DNA of 18,407 nucleotides from Mycoemilia scoparia (Eukaryota; Kickxellomycota; Kickxellomycetes; Kickxellales; Kickxellaceae): contig JANBPU010000304.1 of the NCBI GenBank assembly GCA_027575805.1, positions 1 through 18,407 on the forward strand, read 5' to 3'. The first letter of the stretch is position 1. Each line of letters starts with the position of its first letter. The notes under the pieces are model-generated. The model searched no databases and was not told the origin of the DNA. It saw only the letters and a program-made list of their open reading frames with translations. This document shows positions 1-8,952 of the stretch, piece by piece. A program made the position numbers and the translations under genes.

Positions 1-70
1 CGCTAATCAGTGGTGATTATCACCCTATGATCAGCAGCCACCAAAAGTCACCCTTCATAAATTATGACCC
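1..70 (-). mobile_element. MITE-like element 1, partial (cut by window edge)
   Basis: One end of a terminal-inverted-repeat element. The end at 49-70 (CACCCTTCATAAATTATGACCC) is the inverted TIR of the family seen at seven other places here, and ATAT follows it at 71-74, as for most copies. The inner part shares TGATCAG..GCCACCAAAA with the fragment at 2300-2346, so these two are the same subtype. The other end lies outside the window. Confidence 0.6.
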
Positions 71-197
71 ATATATATCTTTACATACATCAGAACTTTT
101 GAAATCATTAAAAATTATTATTCAAATTTATAGTATATTTTGCTAGGGCTCACCCACAGCCAATGTGTGGCTGATGAGTTGTGAAATCTGGTCATGT

Positions 198-313
198 GGG
201 CAATTATTTTTGAAGGGTGAAAGTTCACTAGTAAAACTAGACATCCATTTGGCTGGGATTACTCCTACAACCATTGGTGCCCATCAAAATTTACCCTTCA
301 AAAGTTATTGTCC
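198..313 (+). mobile_element. MITE-like element 2 (116 bp)
   Basis: Full-length copy: GGGCAATTATTTTTGAAGGG at the left and the inverted TIR (CCCTTCAAAAGTTATTGTCC) at the right. The interior reads TTCACTAGTAAAACTAGACA, then CCATTTGGCTGGGATTACTC. It has no coding capacity. The flanks are ATGT (left) and ATAT (right), an imperfect 4-bp duplication. It lies 16 bp from element 3 in the same orientation and is closely similar to it. Confidence 0.8.
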
Positions 314-329
314 ATATTTTATATTAAAT

Positions 330-442
330 GGGTAATAATTTTTGAAGGGTGAAAGTTTACTAGTAAAACTGGACATCCATTTGACTGTGATTACCCCTAT
401 AATCCCTGGTCACCAAAATTTACCCTTCAAAAATTATCTCCC
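330..442 (+). mobile_element. MITE-like element 3 (113 bp)
   Basis: Full-length copy with TIRs GGGTAATAATTTTTGAAGGG and its near-inverse ending in TTATCTCCC. It is flanked by AAAT on both sides (326-329 and 443-446), a possible 4-bp target duplication. It lies 45 bp beyond the stop codon of the minus-strand gene at 488-2063, so it probably sits in that gene's 3' UTR or supplies its 3' end. Confidence 0.82.
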
Positions 443-487
443 AAATAGCAAAATATTCCATTTAATGGCAAATTGAAAACAAGAGGC

Positions 488-2063
488 CTAACCTTTATAT
501 AGCTCTGGACTAGATCCCTTTAGCATTTTAAGGTCCCTATATCTCAAGACATCATTTTCATAGTATAACTGTTCTAAATATGAAACGTCCTCGATCTTGC
601 ACTTGTAAATATACGTCTCCCTCACATATCCGCTATCTTTGCCTTCACTATCAACTTCATCGTTGTCATCTTCATCATCCAAGTAGTAATTATGACCTGC
701 AGCTTCGAATCTATCCAGTCCTACAAATACACATAACCATTGTCCATCCTTTTTGGCTACAAAGAAATATGGCCTAGTGCGGTTATATCGAACAAAGTCA
801 CTGATATAATCATCAATTTTCGAATCATCGTCCATAGGAATTACTAACGGATAAATGGAAAAACCATCCACAGCCCCGCTATAAAATCTCTCGTTGTAAA
901 CTCTCAGGGACTGTTGGCCTAGATTCTCGGTCATATGAGCACCAATCCCTTCTGGGATTTCCTTCTTGTCATAATAGACAAATACATCAAGCACATAGCG
1001 GTCAAAAAGTAATTCCTTGACAAATCCTTTGATATCCTTTTCCTCTGGAGAAACAACAGAGTATAGTGAAGGTATCTTTATACTGTGTTCTTTTGCTGAA
1101 TATAAACTTCGGGTATGGGATATTGAGTACTTTAAGACTCTTATTTCTTGGCTTCTTCGACTTGTAAGCACGACCACCCAACAATTATTAACGACGGTGT
1201 CTAACACAATGAAGGAGGCCTTCTTTCCCCTGGAGTTTTCTATAAACTCGTATGGGTCAGATACAGCATTGGGGATTAGCTGAACATTGTAGAAATGCTG
1301 CGGATCATACTCTTCACCCAAGATACTATAAATTTCTTGGTTGAAGTCAATAGATTCGTGATGGTAGACTTGAAGGGGGGGGGGGTTTTCTAGAAGAAAA
1401 GCGATCGTATTCAGTATCATAATCATCAGCAATCTCTATGGCCATCTCGAAAACTTTGCCAAGGCTTATGATCTCTCCGCCATTATTACTAGCAGTGGTT
1501 GCAGACACAATATCTTCTCTCCACTTTGGATCAATAAAATTCAGCAATATTCCAATCTTTTCTGCTTCTGATAACCATTCCACCGTTTCAAAGATCGTCT
1601 GCAACTTCTTTATTTGACATTTGGACATGCTGTGCACAAATGGCTGCTTGATAAAAGTCTCGAGATATATGTTGTCATATACATCTTGTGTGCCCTCCAC
1701 AGTTTTAAGGAATATAAGTTTTTTTATATTCCAGCTTGTAAGGCACCTATCCGCAGTCACGCTTTTGAATATGTCTCTATATTCTCCAGGTATGTGCATA
1801 GACATGAGGGAAGACCAGCTGTTCTCGGAAATACCCTGTTCTGACATAAAATGCTCAAAAGAATCGAACATACAGACAAGATCATTGTAATGTTTGGTAA
1901 AATGGGCGTCATTCCATGGCGAACTTCCTCTTTCTTGTTGCTTTGAGTTAGGCAATGGGCTGCTGGGTACGCTAATATCATCATCACCATCATCATCATC
2001 GTTCATGGGAGAATAGTAATAGTAAAGTATAGAAAAGATTAAAACAAATAAAAAGGTACGCAT
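488..2063 (-). CDS. Unrecognised acidic protein, Gag-like first half; frame change at a C11 run or joined by a 100-nt intron
   Basis: I do not recognise this gene. Two overlapping minus-strand frames form one unit. The upstream frame (2063 to 1347, 238 codons) starts with a hydrophobic segment (MRTFLFVLIFSILYYYYS, a possible signal peptide or anchor) and an Asp-rich stretch. It then has a helical region (WLSEAEKIGILLNFIDPKWR ... SLGKVFEMAIEIAD) that resembles the C-terminal half of Ty3-type Gag capsids by eye. The downstream frame (to the TAG at 488-490) continues for about 300 codons with aromatic and acidic sequence and no visible protease, RT or integrase motif. The switch occurs at C11 (plus strand G 1375-1385). 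Dropping one C gives a single ORF of about 524 codons. Alternatively, an intron at 1390-1489 (GTAATA ... CTGAAT ... TTTTCTTCTAG) joins the frames in phase 1 and gives 491 residues. The Gag-like match extends into the would-be intron, which favours an indel or a sequencing error. MITEs lie on both sides. Confidence 0.6.
1375..1385. repeat. Homopolymer run, 11 G on plus (C11 in the gene)
   Basis: An uninterrupted run of 11 identical bases inside the coding region of the 488-2063 gene, exactly where its reading frame changes. Such runs are prone to slippage in replication and in sequencing. In the upstream frame it is read AAA CCC CCC CCC CCT; in the downstream frame it is AAC CCC CCC CCC CTT. 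Confidence 0.95.
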
Positions 2064-2097
2064 TATAGTTGTTGAAAATTCGTGTTATGGATTCAAT

Positions 2098-2104
2098 CTT
2101 TATA
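2098..2104 (-). promoter_or_regulatory. TATA-box candidate for the 488-2063 gene
   Basis: Minus-strand TATAAAG, 34 bp upstream of the ATG at 2061-2063, within AAAATATAAAGATTG. The spacing would put the transcription start very close to the ATG. A start codon with a TATA box right behind it supports 2063 as the true start. Single short motif; moderate support. Confidence 0.45.
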
Positions 2105-2299
2105 TTTTAGCTATTCAAACTGCTTTTATATGTTGGCCAGAAAGTACCAGAGAACATTGTGGGAGCATAGTTTTTCTGAACAGCACAAAATGGCAATTGC
2201 AGCGCTCCTATTTCAGTCAAATAAGTAGATCGCTAAATAGTATGTTCAATTGGGCGAGTTCATCACTGGGATTCAAACAAGATATAACAGGCATTATAC

Positions 2300-2346
2300 G
2301 GGCGATAATTTGTGAAGGGCGATTTTTGGTGGCCACTGATCAGTGG
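2300..2346 (-). mobile_element. MITE-like element 4, fragment with palindrome
   Basis: A terminal repeat (GGGCGATAATTTGTGAAGGG) followed by TTTTTGGTGGCCACTGATCA, matching the inverse of the inner end of element 1. It then runs into a perfect 14-bp palindrome, CCACTGATCAGTGG (2333-2346). No matching right end was found nearby, so it looks truncated. Confidence 0.55.
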
Positions 2347-2492
2347 TCAAAGGCGCGTTATATGCAAATTCATATGCACACACACCACAAAAAGAGCTGT
2401 ATAATACCAAATATGGTTCGAAGGTGAGTGAACTGGCTTGTTTATTCAGAGGCAAGTCAAACGTATTTCTATTTATAGTATAAATATAATAT

Positions 2493-2556
2493 GTATCATA
2501 ATTTTTGAAGGGATGTTTACTAGTAAAACTTTGTAGCCCTTCAAAAATAATCACTC
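2493..2556 (+). mobile_element. MITE-like element 5, internally deleted miniature (64 bp)
   Basis: Two TIRs (ATCATAATTTTTGAAGGG and the inverse CCCTTCAAAAATAATCACTC) with only TTTACTAGTAAAACTTTGTA-like sequence between them. It keeps the left interior of elements 2 and 3 but has lost most of the rest, so it looks like a deletion derivative. Confidence 0.7.
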
Positions 2557-2665
2557 ATGTTATGAACTTTACCTCTTTTTTATTTGAATAGATATATATA
2601 TATACATAATAAATGTAGCTATAACATTAAAATATCAAAACTAATAAAATGCCCGCATGTGTAAG

Positions 2666-2671
2666 TTTATT
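2666..2671 (-). terminator. Poly(A)-signal candidate for DBF4
   Basis: Minus-strand AATAAA, 273 nt past the DBF4 stop. If used, the DBF4 3' UTR would contain the MITE-like element at 2739-2837. A further AATAAA candidate lies near 2577. The hexamer is common in AT-rich DNA, so support is weak. Confidence 0.25.
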
Positions 2672-2738
2672 TCCATTTGTTTTTAATTACTTGACAATGT
2701 GCCGTCTTTCTTTGAACCAGAATGTGTTACTGTTATAT

Positions 2739-2837
2739 GGGTGGTTATTTTTGAAGAGTGAGCATCTGATAATCAACTGGGATTGTGCCTATAATCGTTG
2801 GCCACCAAAAGGTTCTACCCTTCAAAAATTATGATCC
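2739..2837 (+). mobile_element. MITE-like element 6 (99 bp), in the probable DBF4 3' UTR
   Basis: Full copy of the second subtype: GGGTGGTTATTTTTGAAGAG at the left and ACCCTTCAAAAATTATGATCC at the right, with interior TGATAATCAACTGGGATTG and GTTGGCCACCAAAAGG. ATAT flanks both sides (2735-2738 and 2838-2841). It lies about 105 bp beyond the DBF4 stop codon. Confidence 0.82.
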
Positions 2838-2943
2838 ATATGTAGTTATACATATTTTAAACTGGCTTACTAAATTCACACATCGCTATTGATAAATTTG
2901 TCATAATAAAATGGTTTTATGCACCATGCTGCTGTTACTATTA

Positions 2944-5545
2944 CTAGTTTGGCCTTCCTACTATATCGCTACTTCCAAATTCATGTGTTTGTTGGATTTC
3001 AAAGGTATCTGCCACGCCTACTACATGGTCCTGGTACTGCTGTTGGTTCTGCCCCAACGCTGTGAGGCCCGAGTGGTGCTGATGGTGGTGAGGAATGTAG
3101 TCTATTGGCCACATGTGTGCGTTCGGAATACTGGCAGCTATGGAGTGATCCATGCCCTCATAGGAAATGCTGGGCTGGATCACTGCGTCTCCAAGGTTTC
3201 CACCAACACCGCCAGTACTGTAGTTCTGGTCTATAGCAGCGACATTGTTGCTTGCATAATGCAGCATCTGATAGGATGTTTTGATATCACTGTCAACATA
3301 TTTTCCGACTTCAAACCTCCTCTGGCCTTGAACAAGTGTCCTATCACCGTCTACTAGCCCATGAATGTTGGCCACTATACCGCCGAGTGTATGTGAGGCT
3401 GATATTGGCGTGGTGATTATTGTTGAGGATAGTGGCGCAATAGTGGCTATTGTGGACTGGGGCCCTATAGTAGTCTCTGCTGCCCTACTTAGACCTTCAT
3501 AGGCATTGCTATCATTTACATGGCATCTTGCATATGTACTTTGATATCTGCCATTGGCTCCAATGTGCGAGTTTGTCTCTGTGCCCGTCGAATTGATTCC
3601 AATTCCAAACGGATCTGCTCCCGAATTATGGTAAACTGTGCTTGCACTCGAGGAGCTATCTATGGATATTTGCTGGACTGGCGCAACATGTGAGTTCGTT
3701 GTGGTGGCTTGAGACATACTGGACCCCATGAGCCTTATTGGTGTCGATATATTTTCGGCAGAATAATTTATGTTTCTGGCAAATTGCTGCTGTAAGTTTG
3801 TTAACTCGGCAATAGCTTCGGCGGTTTGGCCAAAACTGTGGCTAGGCCCAGATACTGCTATATCCCTACCAGTAAGGGCTTTGGCATTAAAGCTTGCCCC
3901 CGCATCATTGAGTAGGGGTAATGCCTTTTCCTCCCTCAAGGCGTTTGTATCTAGTGAGTTATGGTGGCGATGGTAGTGCTTGACAACCTTAGGCTGGATT
4001 CCGTCAATAACAAGCTTTGTTGGGTCAGCAACATGGTTGAGGTGGTGGTTGATGCTCGAGACATCCGTTCTGTAACCATTATTGTACGATTCAGTGTCTT
4101 CATCTACCTTGAAAACACATTCGCTGGCTTTACTATAAAAGCCGAATTGCTCTCCTACCTTTGTGGCCTGAGAGGAGTCTGATCTTAATATTACATCTGA
4201 AGACCTTTTTGCTATCTTTCTTGGTGGCCGAGTAACCTGACACAAAAGATCGTCCAGCTCCTTCCAGTTTGATGATGTGGATGCGAATTTCCGGTGAGAC
4301 ACTGATTTTATATGATCATTCATGTCCTCATACTTGACTTTACAGTTTTCACAATAACCAGGACGAGAAATAACTGGTGTTTTGGTTGGTGCCTTTGGCT
4401 TCTTGGTGCGAGTGATGGGTACTTGTGACCTGTCCCTACGTTTTGGCATCTTCTGTCCAGCTAATACTGTCTGCTGTCTTTTGCTCAGCGTTTCTAGCTT
4501 CGTCCCGCTGAGACTATCTGCTGTTTTTTCTTTGCTTGCTGCTTGGTTGCCCTGGACGCTTGTCAGCGCAATGGAGGTTGATATGTAATCACGAGAACGT
4601 GCCATTCCTGATGCATTGGAGTCGATGATATTGGAGAGCTGAGGAGCGTGTACTTGAGGTGACCTGGCAACCTTGGTGGTACCAATGATGCGTCGACCAG
4701 GAGTAGCATAAGAAGGAATTTTTGGTTTTGATGATGATGATACTGGGGGGATAAGTGGCTTTATGCTGGCTGGCTGGGGTGTGTATAGTGGTGGAAGAGG
4801 CCTTATCAAATTAAGCTTGGGAGTTTTGTTTTCTTTTGCATTTATCTCTTCAGACTCGCTATCATCATAGTTCTCAGCCTCCACTTCTTCATCGTCCTCT
4901 TCATCCTCATTCACGTCACCGTCATCATCCTCATCGTCCTCGTTTTGTTCCTTTTCAGCATCAGCCTCTGTCTCGCTGTTTTTGCTGGACGTTGCTTCAT
5001 GGTGTGGAACAAATGGGCAGCGGCCTTGCGGTACCATGTACAGCTTTGGCCATGGCGGATCCTGGCCCGCATGTGGTTCCCGGAAATCCTGCACAATGGG
5101 CGGTCGATATAGGTGGTTCTTATCTTCGACCAAGATGTAGAGATGTTTGAGGTAGACAAAATCGCGGTTTTGCGATGCTTGAGCAAATTCGGGATGCCCG
5201 AACCTTGTTGCGTTCAATCTCTCTGCAGCCAAAACATCACCAAATTTCCGTTTCCGTTGCATCGACGGCGTATTTTCAGCATTCTGATTAAGATGTGGTA
5301 GTATATGACGAAGTATGCCGTTTTGAAGCTTTTCAGCATGCCACACTCTAATGTTAAACCGACGAGCAAGAACAGCCGGTGTCTTGCTATTGATGTCAAA
5401 AGAAGTCGGCTGGGCCCAACCTATGGGTACATTGTTATCATCCCGAACCATTGGTGGGGGGACCTTGGATGCATCGCTTACGATGACGTGAGTTACAGTC
5501 TGGACAGAGAAGAACACCTCGGTAGACTACAAAATGGATACACAG

Positions 5546-5578
<33 letters not shown>

Positions 5579-6413
5579 AGATTAGTAGTAGTAAAAAAAT
5601 ATAGACCAAAGCAATTTAGCGGCTTAAAAAACAATATGCATACATGCATATACAAGATAAACCCCCAATCAACCAAGATTGAAAAAAAACGTGTATGTGT
5701 ATGTGTGGGAGAATACTTACACCGCCTAACTGCTGGATCTGGGGTTTGAGTTTCTGAACGATAGAGTCATTCAGGCCATCAAAATAGAATACAAATGTCG
5801 GGAAGGCTTTCCTCCAACTCAAAATCCAGTCGTGAAACTTGTCGTTGTTCCCCTTCTTGATTTGCTGTGATGTTGCTGCATGGCCTGGAGACATGGTATT
5901 TGCAAGGGATAAAGCAAGGTTACCACCTGCTGCTGCTGCTGCTCCAACACCTGATACATTGGACTGCATGTTGCTATGCGCCTGCTCACGATCAGTTATC
6001 TGGTCCAAAGCGATCCTTCGTCGGGATGTTGCTAGCGAAGGGCTGGTTAGACTTGGTGAGTCGCGCATTAAGGACTTTTGTGCGCATCCCTGATGAAGCA
6101 ACTGTTTTTGCAAAGAAGCAGCCGTGCGTTGGGGTGTTACTGTTGGTTGTAAAACCCTTGATGGCGTTGTCTGCTTTTGCCCTCGTGAAGGGCGAGTTGG
6201 TGTCTGGAATGTCCGCGATGAAAGGGTTGGGGATTCAAATATTTGTGCATTATACCCGTAATTGACTTGGCTGGTTGACCGAATTGTGTGACTTAGCACT
6301 CTGTTGCTGGCGGTAGTGCCTGGAGTGTTAGCATGCAAGGGACTAGGCACAGCGGGTGAAGCTCCAGGGTGGCCGTACAATGAGGACTTGAATTTAAGCC
6401 TACGACCAGTCAT
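2944..6413 (-). CDS. DBF4: Dbf4-type regulatory subunit of Cdc7 kinase (two exons)
   Basis: Dbf4 binds and activates Cdc7 kinase (DDK), which phosphorylates Mcm2-7 in the nucleus to fire replication origins. Exon 1 is 6413-5721 (231 codons) and exon 2 is 5526-2944; both borders are phase 0, giving 1091 residues. Motif N (BRCT-like, residues about 192-250) starts DKFHDWILSWRKAFPTFVFY and spans the intron. Motif M (about 371-404) contains RPPIVQDFRE and PPWPKLYMVPQGRCPF. The Dbf4 zinc finger starts PGYCENC, with Cys623, Cys626, His636 and His642 (C-x2-C-x9-H-x5-H), followed by HRKFA. Between M and the finger lie an acidic tract (416-460) and a KEN box (462-464). The N-terminus has a D-box candidate (RIAL, 133-136) and three TPxR sites (71, 83, 93). 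The start has A at -3 (CAAAATG). The protein is longer than yeast Dbf4 (about 700) because of a disordered, Ser/Thr/Asn-rich tail after the finger. Confidence 0.93.
5527..5720 (-). other. Spliceosomal intron of DBF4 (194 nt)
   Basis: Donor GTAAGT (5720-5715) follows GGC GGT; acceptor TTTTGTAG ends at 5527, and exon 2 resumes TCT ACC GAG GTG. Both borders are phase 0, and the join yields a continuous motif N (QQLGG then STEVFFSV). Reading through would hit a stop after 34 codons. A TACTAAT branch-site candidate lies at 5581-5587, followed by an AT-repeat tract before the acceptor. Confidence 0.88.
5552..5578. repeat. (AT)n microsatellite inside the DBF4 intron
   Basis: 27 nt of perfectly alternating A and T, located between the candidate branch site and the 3' splice site. 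Confidence 0.95.
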
Positions 6414-6470
6414 TTTGCTGAAATAGAACGGATATTAGGGTGCTATGCTAAGAGTGTGGGCGTATGCCTG

Positions 6471-6476
6471 TATATA
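6471..6476 (-). promoter_or_regulatory. TATA-like element upstream of DBF4
   Basis: Minus-strand TATATA (in GCATATATAC), about 58 bp upstream of the DBF4 ATG. Plausible core-promoter position, but AT dinucleotide runs are common here. Confidence 0.3.
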
Positions 6477-6505
6477 TGCTGGCTTTTCAAGGCAATAATA
6501 TATTG

Positions 6506-6511
6506 ACGCGA
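6506..6511 (+). promoter_or_regulatory. MCB-like ACGCGA upstream of DBF4
   Basis: ACGCGA in TTGACGCGACC, about 95 bp upstream of the DBF4 start. It fits the ACGCGN core bound by MBF-type G1/S factors in ascomycete yeasts. A CACGTG E-box-type palindrome lies just beyond at 6523-6528. Confidence 0.4.
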
Positions 6512-6987
6512 CCAGAAGGTCTCACGTGTATGTATAATATATCTTTATGCCTGCTTGGAGGGATATAATACAAAATAATGTTCCTTGAAGAAGAAAGAGG
6601 AGAAGAAGAGAGAAGCAGATGCTAGATGATGGGCTCTATGCAATAGAAGCCTCGAATATAACAAAAATGTTCTATATAATGGGGGATGAAAAGTTAAGTC
6701 CAAAAATAAACAGGTTCTAACAAAAAATGAGGCCAAGTAGTGTGTATTGGAAATGAGACTGGGCAAATACTTATGCTCAACACAGTGCTGCTGTGATTGT
6801 GAGAGAGAGACAAGTAATTGTGTAGTTAGATCAGCTGTTGCTGAGAAAATTGGGTAGTTTACAACTAGGTTCTCAAAAAGTACTGTTAGGCTTTGCAAAA
6901 ACTATCCACATACATACACAAACACACACTACTCGAATTTAACCCAGTTGTTTTGATAATGAATAACGAAGCTGTGTGAGAAACAAA

Positions 6988-6993
6988 ACGCGT
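6988..6993. promoter_or_regulatory. Perfect MluI cell-cycle box (ACGCGT) upstream of DBF4
   Basis: Exact palindrome ACGCGT, about 575 bp upstream of the DBF4 ATG. In budding and fission yeast, MCB sites bound by MBF drive G1/S genes. Binding here is inference; one perfect 6-mer can occur by chance. Confidence 0.4.
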
Positions 6994-7493
6994 ACTATGC
7001 GTGCTATCCGTGTTTGTGGTTATTTAGTTTTCTTTCAGTTATTTGTATATGTACGTATAGTTAAAAGACATAGAATTCAGAAAGGCTAAATAATTATATA
7101 GACACACACATGTCTGTTTTGGCCTCGGAAATAAGAGCCAGGGTGAACACTAAACCAATATATTATACACACACATCATCATCATGCTACAACAGCAAAA
7201 GATAGAATAAAGGGGTCAGACACACCACCGGCTAAACAAAAATATAGCCTATCATACCCGCACCTGGCTATTGAATTCTGGAGCAGCAGGGGACGCTGCT
7301 GGCATGCTATTCCCAATAACTGCCAGCAGGGCCGCCCGCCTCTATGCATACAGCAGACGTCAAAGCCCATCAAGAATGCCAGGTGAGAAACAATAATCCA
7401 TTCCACTTGATTGGCCGATAACAATCTGTGTTCGTCTATACATTTTTTATGGCAAGGTGGTAGGTGCAATGCTGCTTTTTACCCTTGTAATAT

Positions 7494-7599
7494 GGATCAT
7501 AATTTTTGAAGGGTGAGTGCATTCTAGTAATAAAACTGGACATCCATTTGGCTGTGATTGCTGCTCCTATAACCATTCACCCTTCATAAATTATTACCC
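7494..7599 (+). mobile_element. MITE-like element 7 (106 bp)
   Basis: Full copy with TIRs GGATCATAATTTTTGAAGGG and the inverse CCCTTCATAAATTATTACCC. The interior has TAGTAATAAAACTGGACATC and CATTTGGCTGTGATT, as in elements 2 and 3. ATAT flanks both sides (7490-7493 and 7600-7603). It lies in the DBF4 to cyclin interval. Confidence 0.83.
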
Positions 7600-8437
7600 A
7601 TATAAATTGTTTTAAAAATAAAAAATGTGGGATTGAAAAATGACTTTAGGTTACCCACTAGTAACCCATAATTTTAATAATTATGTGATCCATATATTAG
7701 ATAGAGGGCTAGACTAAGGCATTTCAGAAAAGAAAAACTTGGAAAAGTCTCTCCATCAAAAGAGGACCAACATCTATGCCCATAATAATAATAATATAAC
7801 ACATAAATAAAATCCATGCTATTATTGTTTAAATAATGACATCACGAGATTTGTTTATTAATTCTCAATTGCAAAAAAGGACCGGATCAGGTCAGGTTAA
7901 AATTGTCCCAACAATCGGTCAAAAGACATGTGGCCAGTCAGTCAGTCAGTTAGTTAGTCAACCAGAGAAATTCACATAAAAGGTTTCGAGAATATAAACA
8001 ATAGTTTGAATAATCGATTGATTGGATCAATTTAACAAGGTATTTAATTGATTTTATAGTACAAGAGCACAAAAATAACTTTATATTTTATTACCCATAT
8101 GGGAAGATTGCACTAATGATTGAATCTATGGTAGACAAAAATATGGCCTCAGGTTTTGGCCCAATAGCCATTCATTTGATATGTAACTTCTGGAAACCAA
8201 TTTTGCCCAAAGCTTTGTGAACTTTGACATTTATTTATTATAATACAGCATTAATGTTGGATGACTACTTTATCATTTGAGCAAACATACTAACACAAAC
8301 TACACACAAAAATATATCTTGAATAGATAATGAAATTAAAATGAATGAATAGACATAATAATACAAAGATATTCACAACTACCAATAATAAATGTAAATA
8401 AAACTTTAAAGAATGAAATGAAATTATTTGTATTTGG

Positions 8438-8443
8438 TTTTAT
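8438..8443 (-). terminator. Poly(A)-signal candidate for the cyclin-like gene
   Basis: Minus-strand AATAAA (in AAAATAAAACC), about 510 nt past the stop codon. Other A/T-rich candidates exist nearby, so the choice is tentative. Confidence 0.25.
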
Positions 8444-8952
8444 TTTTTTTTCATGGAAAAGCAAATATGATGATGATGGGGTGATGATAATGATGATGGT
8501 CGGGATAATATAATGGATAAGTACTGTTTGTTTATGTTAGAGACAAAGACAAGGGGATATAGAGAAAAGGGCCAGGAAGGTGGTAAACTTTACGTTGCTG
8601 AAGGCAGTAATAGCAATAATAGTGGGGGAGAAATATTTTGTACAATTAGAAAAAGGTTAGAATAATAACGAATAGAAACTATGGCTGTTGTACGTATGCG
8701 TGTGTGTAATAGTGATGGATGAAGGATGTGGTGTGATGATAGAATGTTACAAAATTGAAAATAGAATGGTAGTTGTAGTGAAGGAGATTATTAAAGAATT
8801 AATTATTCAGAGTGGTGATTTTGGTATTTGCCATATAGAAGAGACTTGACCTCGATAATGACATATTATTATTATTATTGTTGTTATTGGTGCTGTCTGT
8901 TATAGCGGTATCAATATTATATGGATGACGACGATACAGGAGAAGAACCCCT

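Larger units (their letters stand above)
6414..8952. other. Gene-free interval between DBF4 and the cyclin-like gene
   Basis: 2.5 kb, AT-rich. It holds DBF4 upstream sequence at the low end, a MITE-like copy (7494-7599) in the middle, and the downstream region of the cyclin-like gene at the high end. Short repeats include GTCAGTCAGTCAGTTAGTTAGT near 7936. The open frames at 6545-6898 and 7182-7469 have no recognisable domain and no gene-like context. No tRNA or other RNA gene seen. Confidence 0.6.

Noticed and set aside
488..2063. Full LTR retrotransposon
   Set aside because: No RT, integrase or protease motif and no long direct repeats were seen on either side.
198..2837. Composite transposon carrying the 488-2063 gene between MITE copies
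   Set aside because: Most flanking copies have both of their own ends, several with matching short flanks, so each looks like a separate insertion, and no transposase is present.
2911..3357. 148-codon plus-strand open frame with a hydrophobic start
   Set aside because: It is antisense to the DBF4 C-terminal exon and mirrors its codon pattern.
7182..7469. 95-codon minus-strand open frame
   Set aside because: No domain, Cys-rich chance translation, and no supporting context.
7936..7960. Repeat array suggesting CRISPR or tandem satellite
   Set aside because: Only a short GTCA/GTTA tetranucleotide run without spacers.
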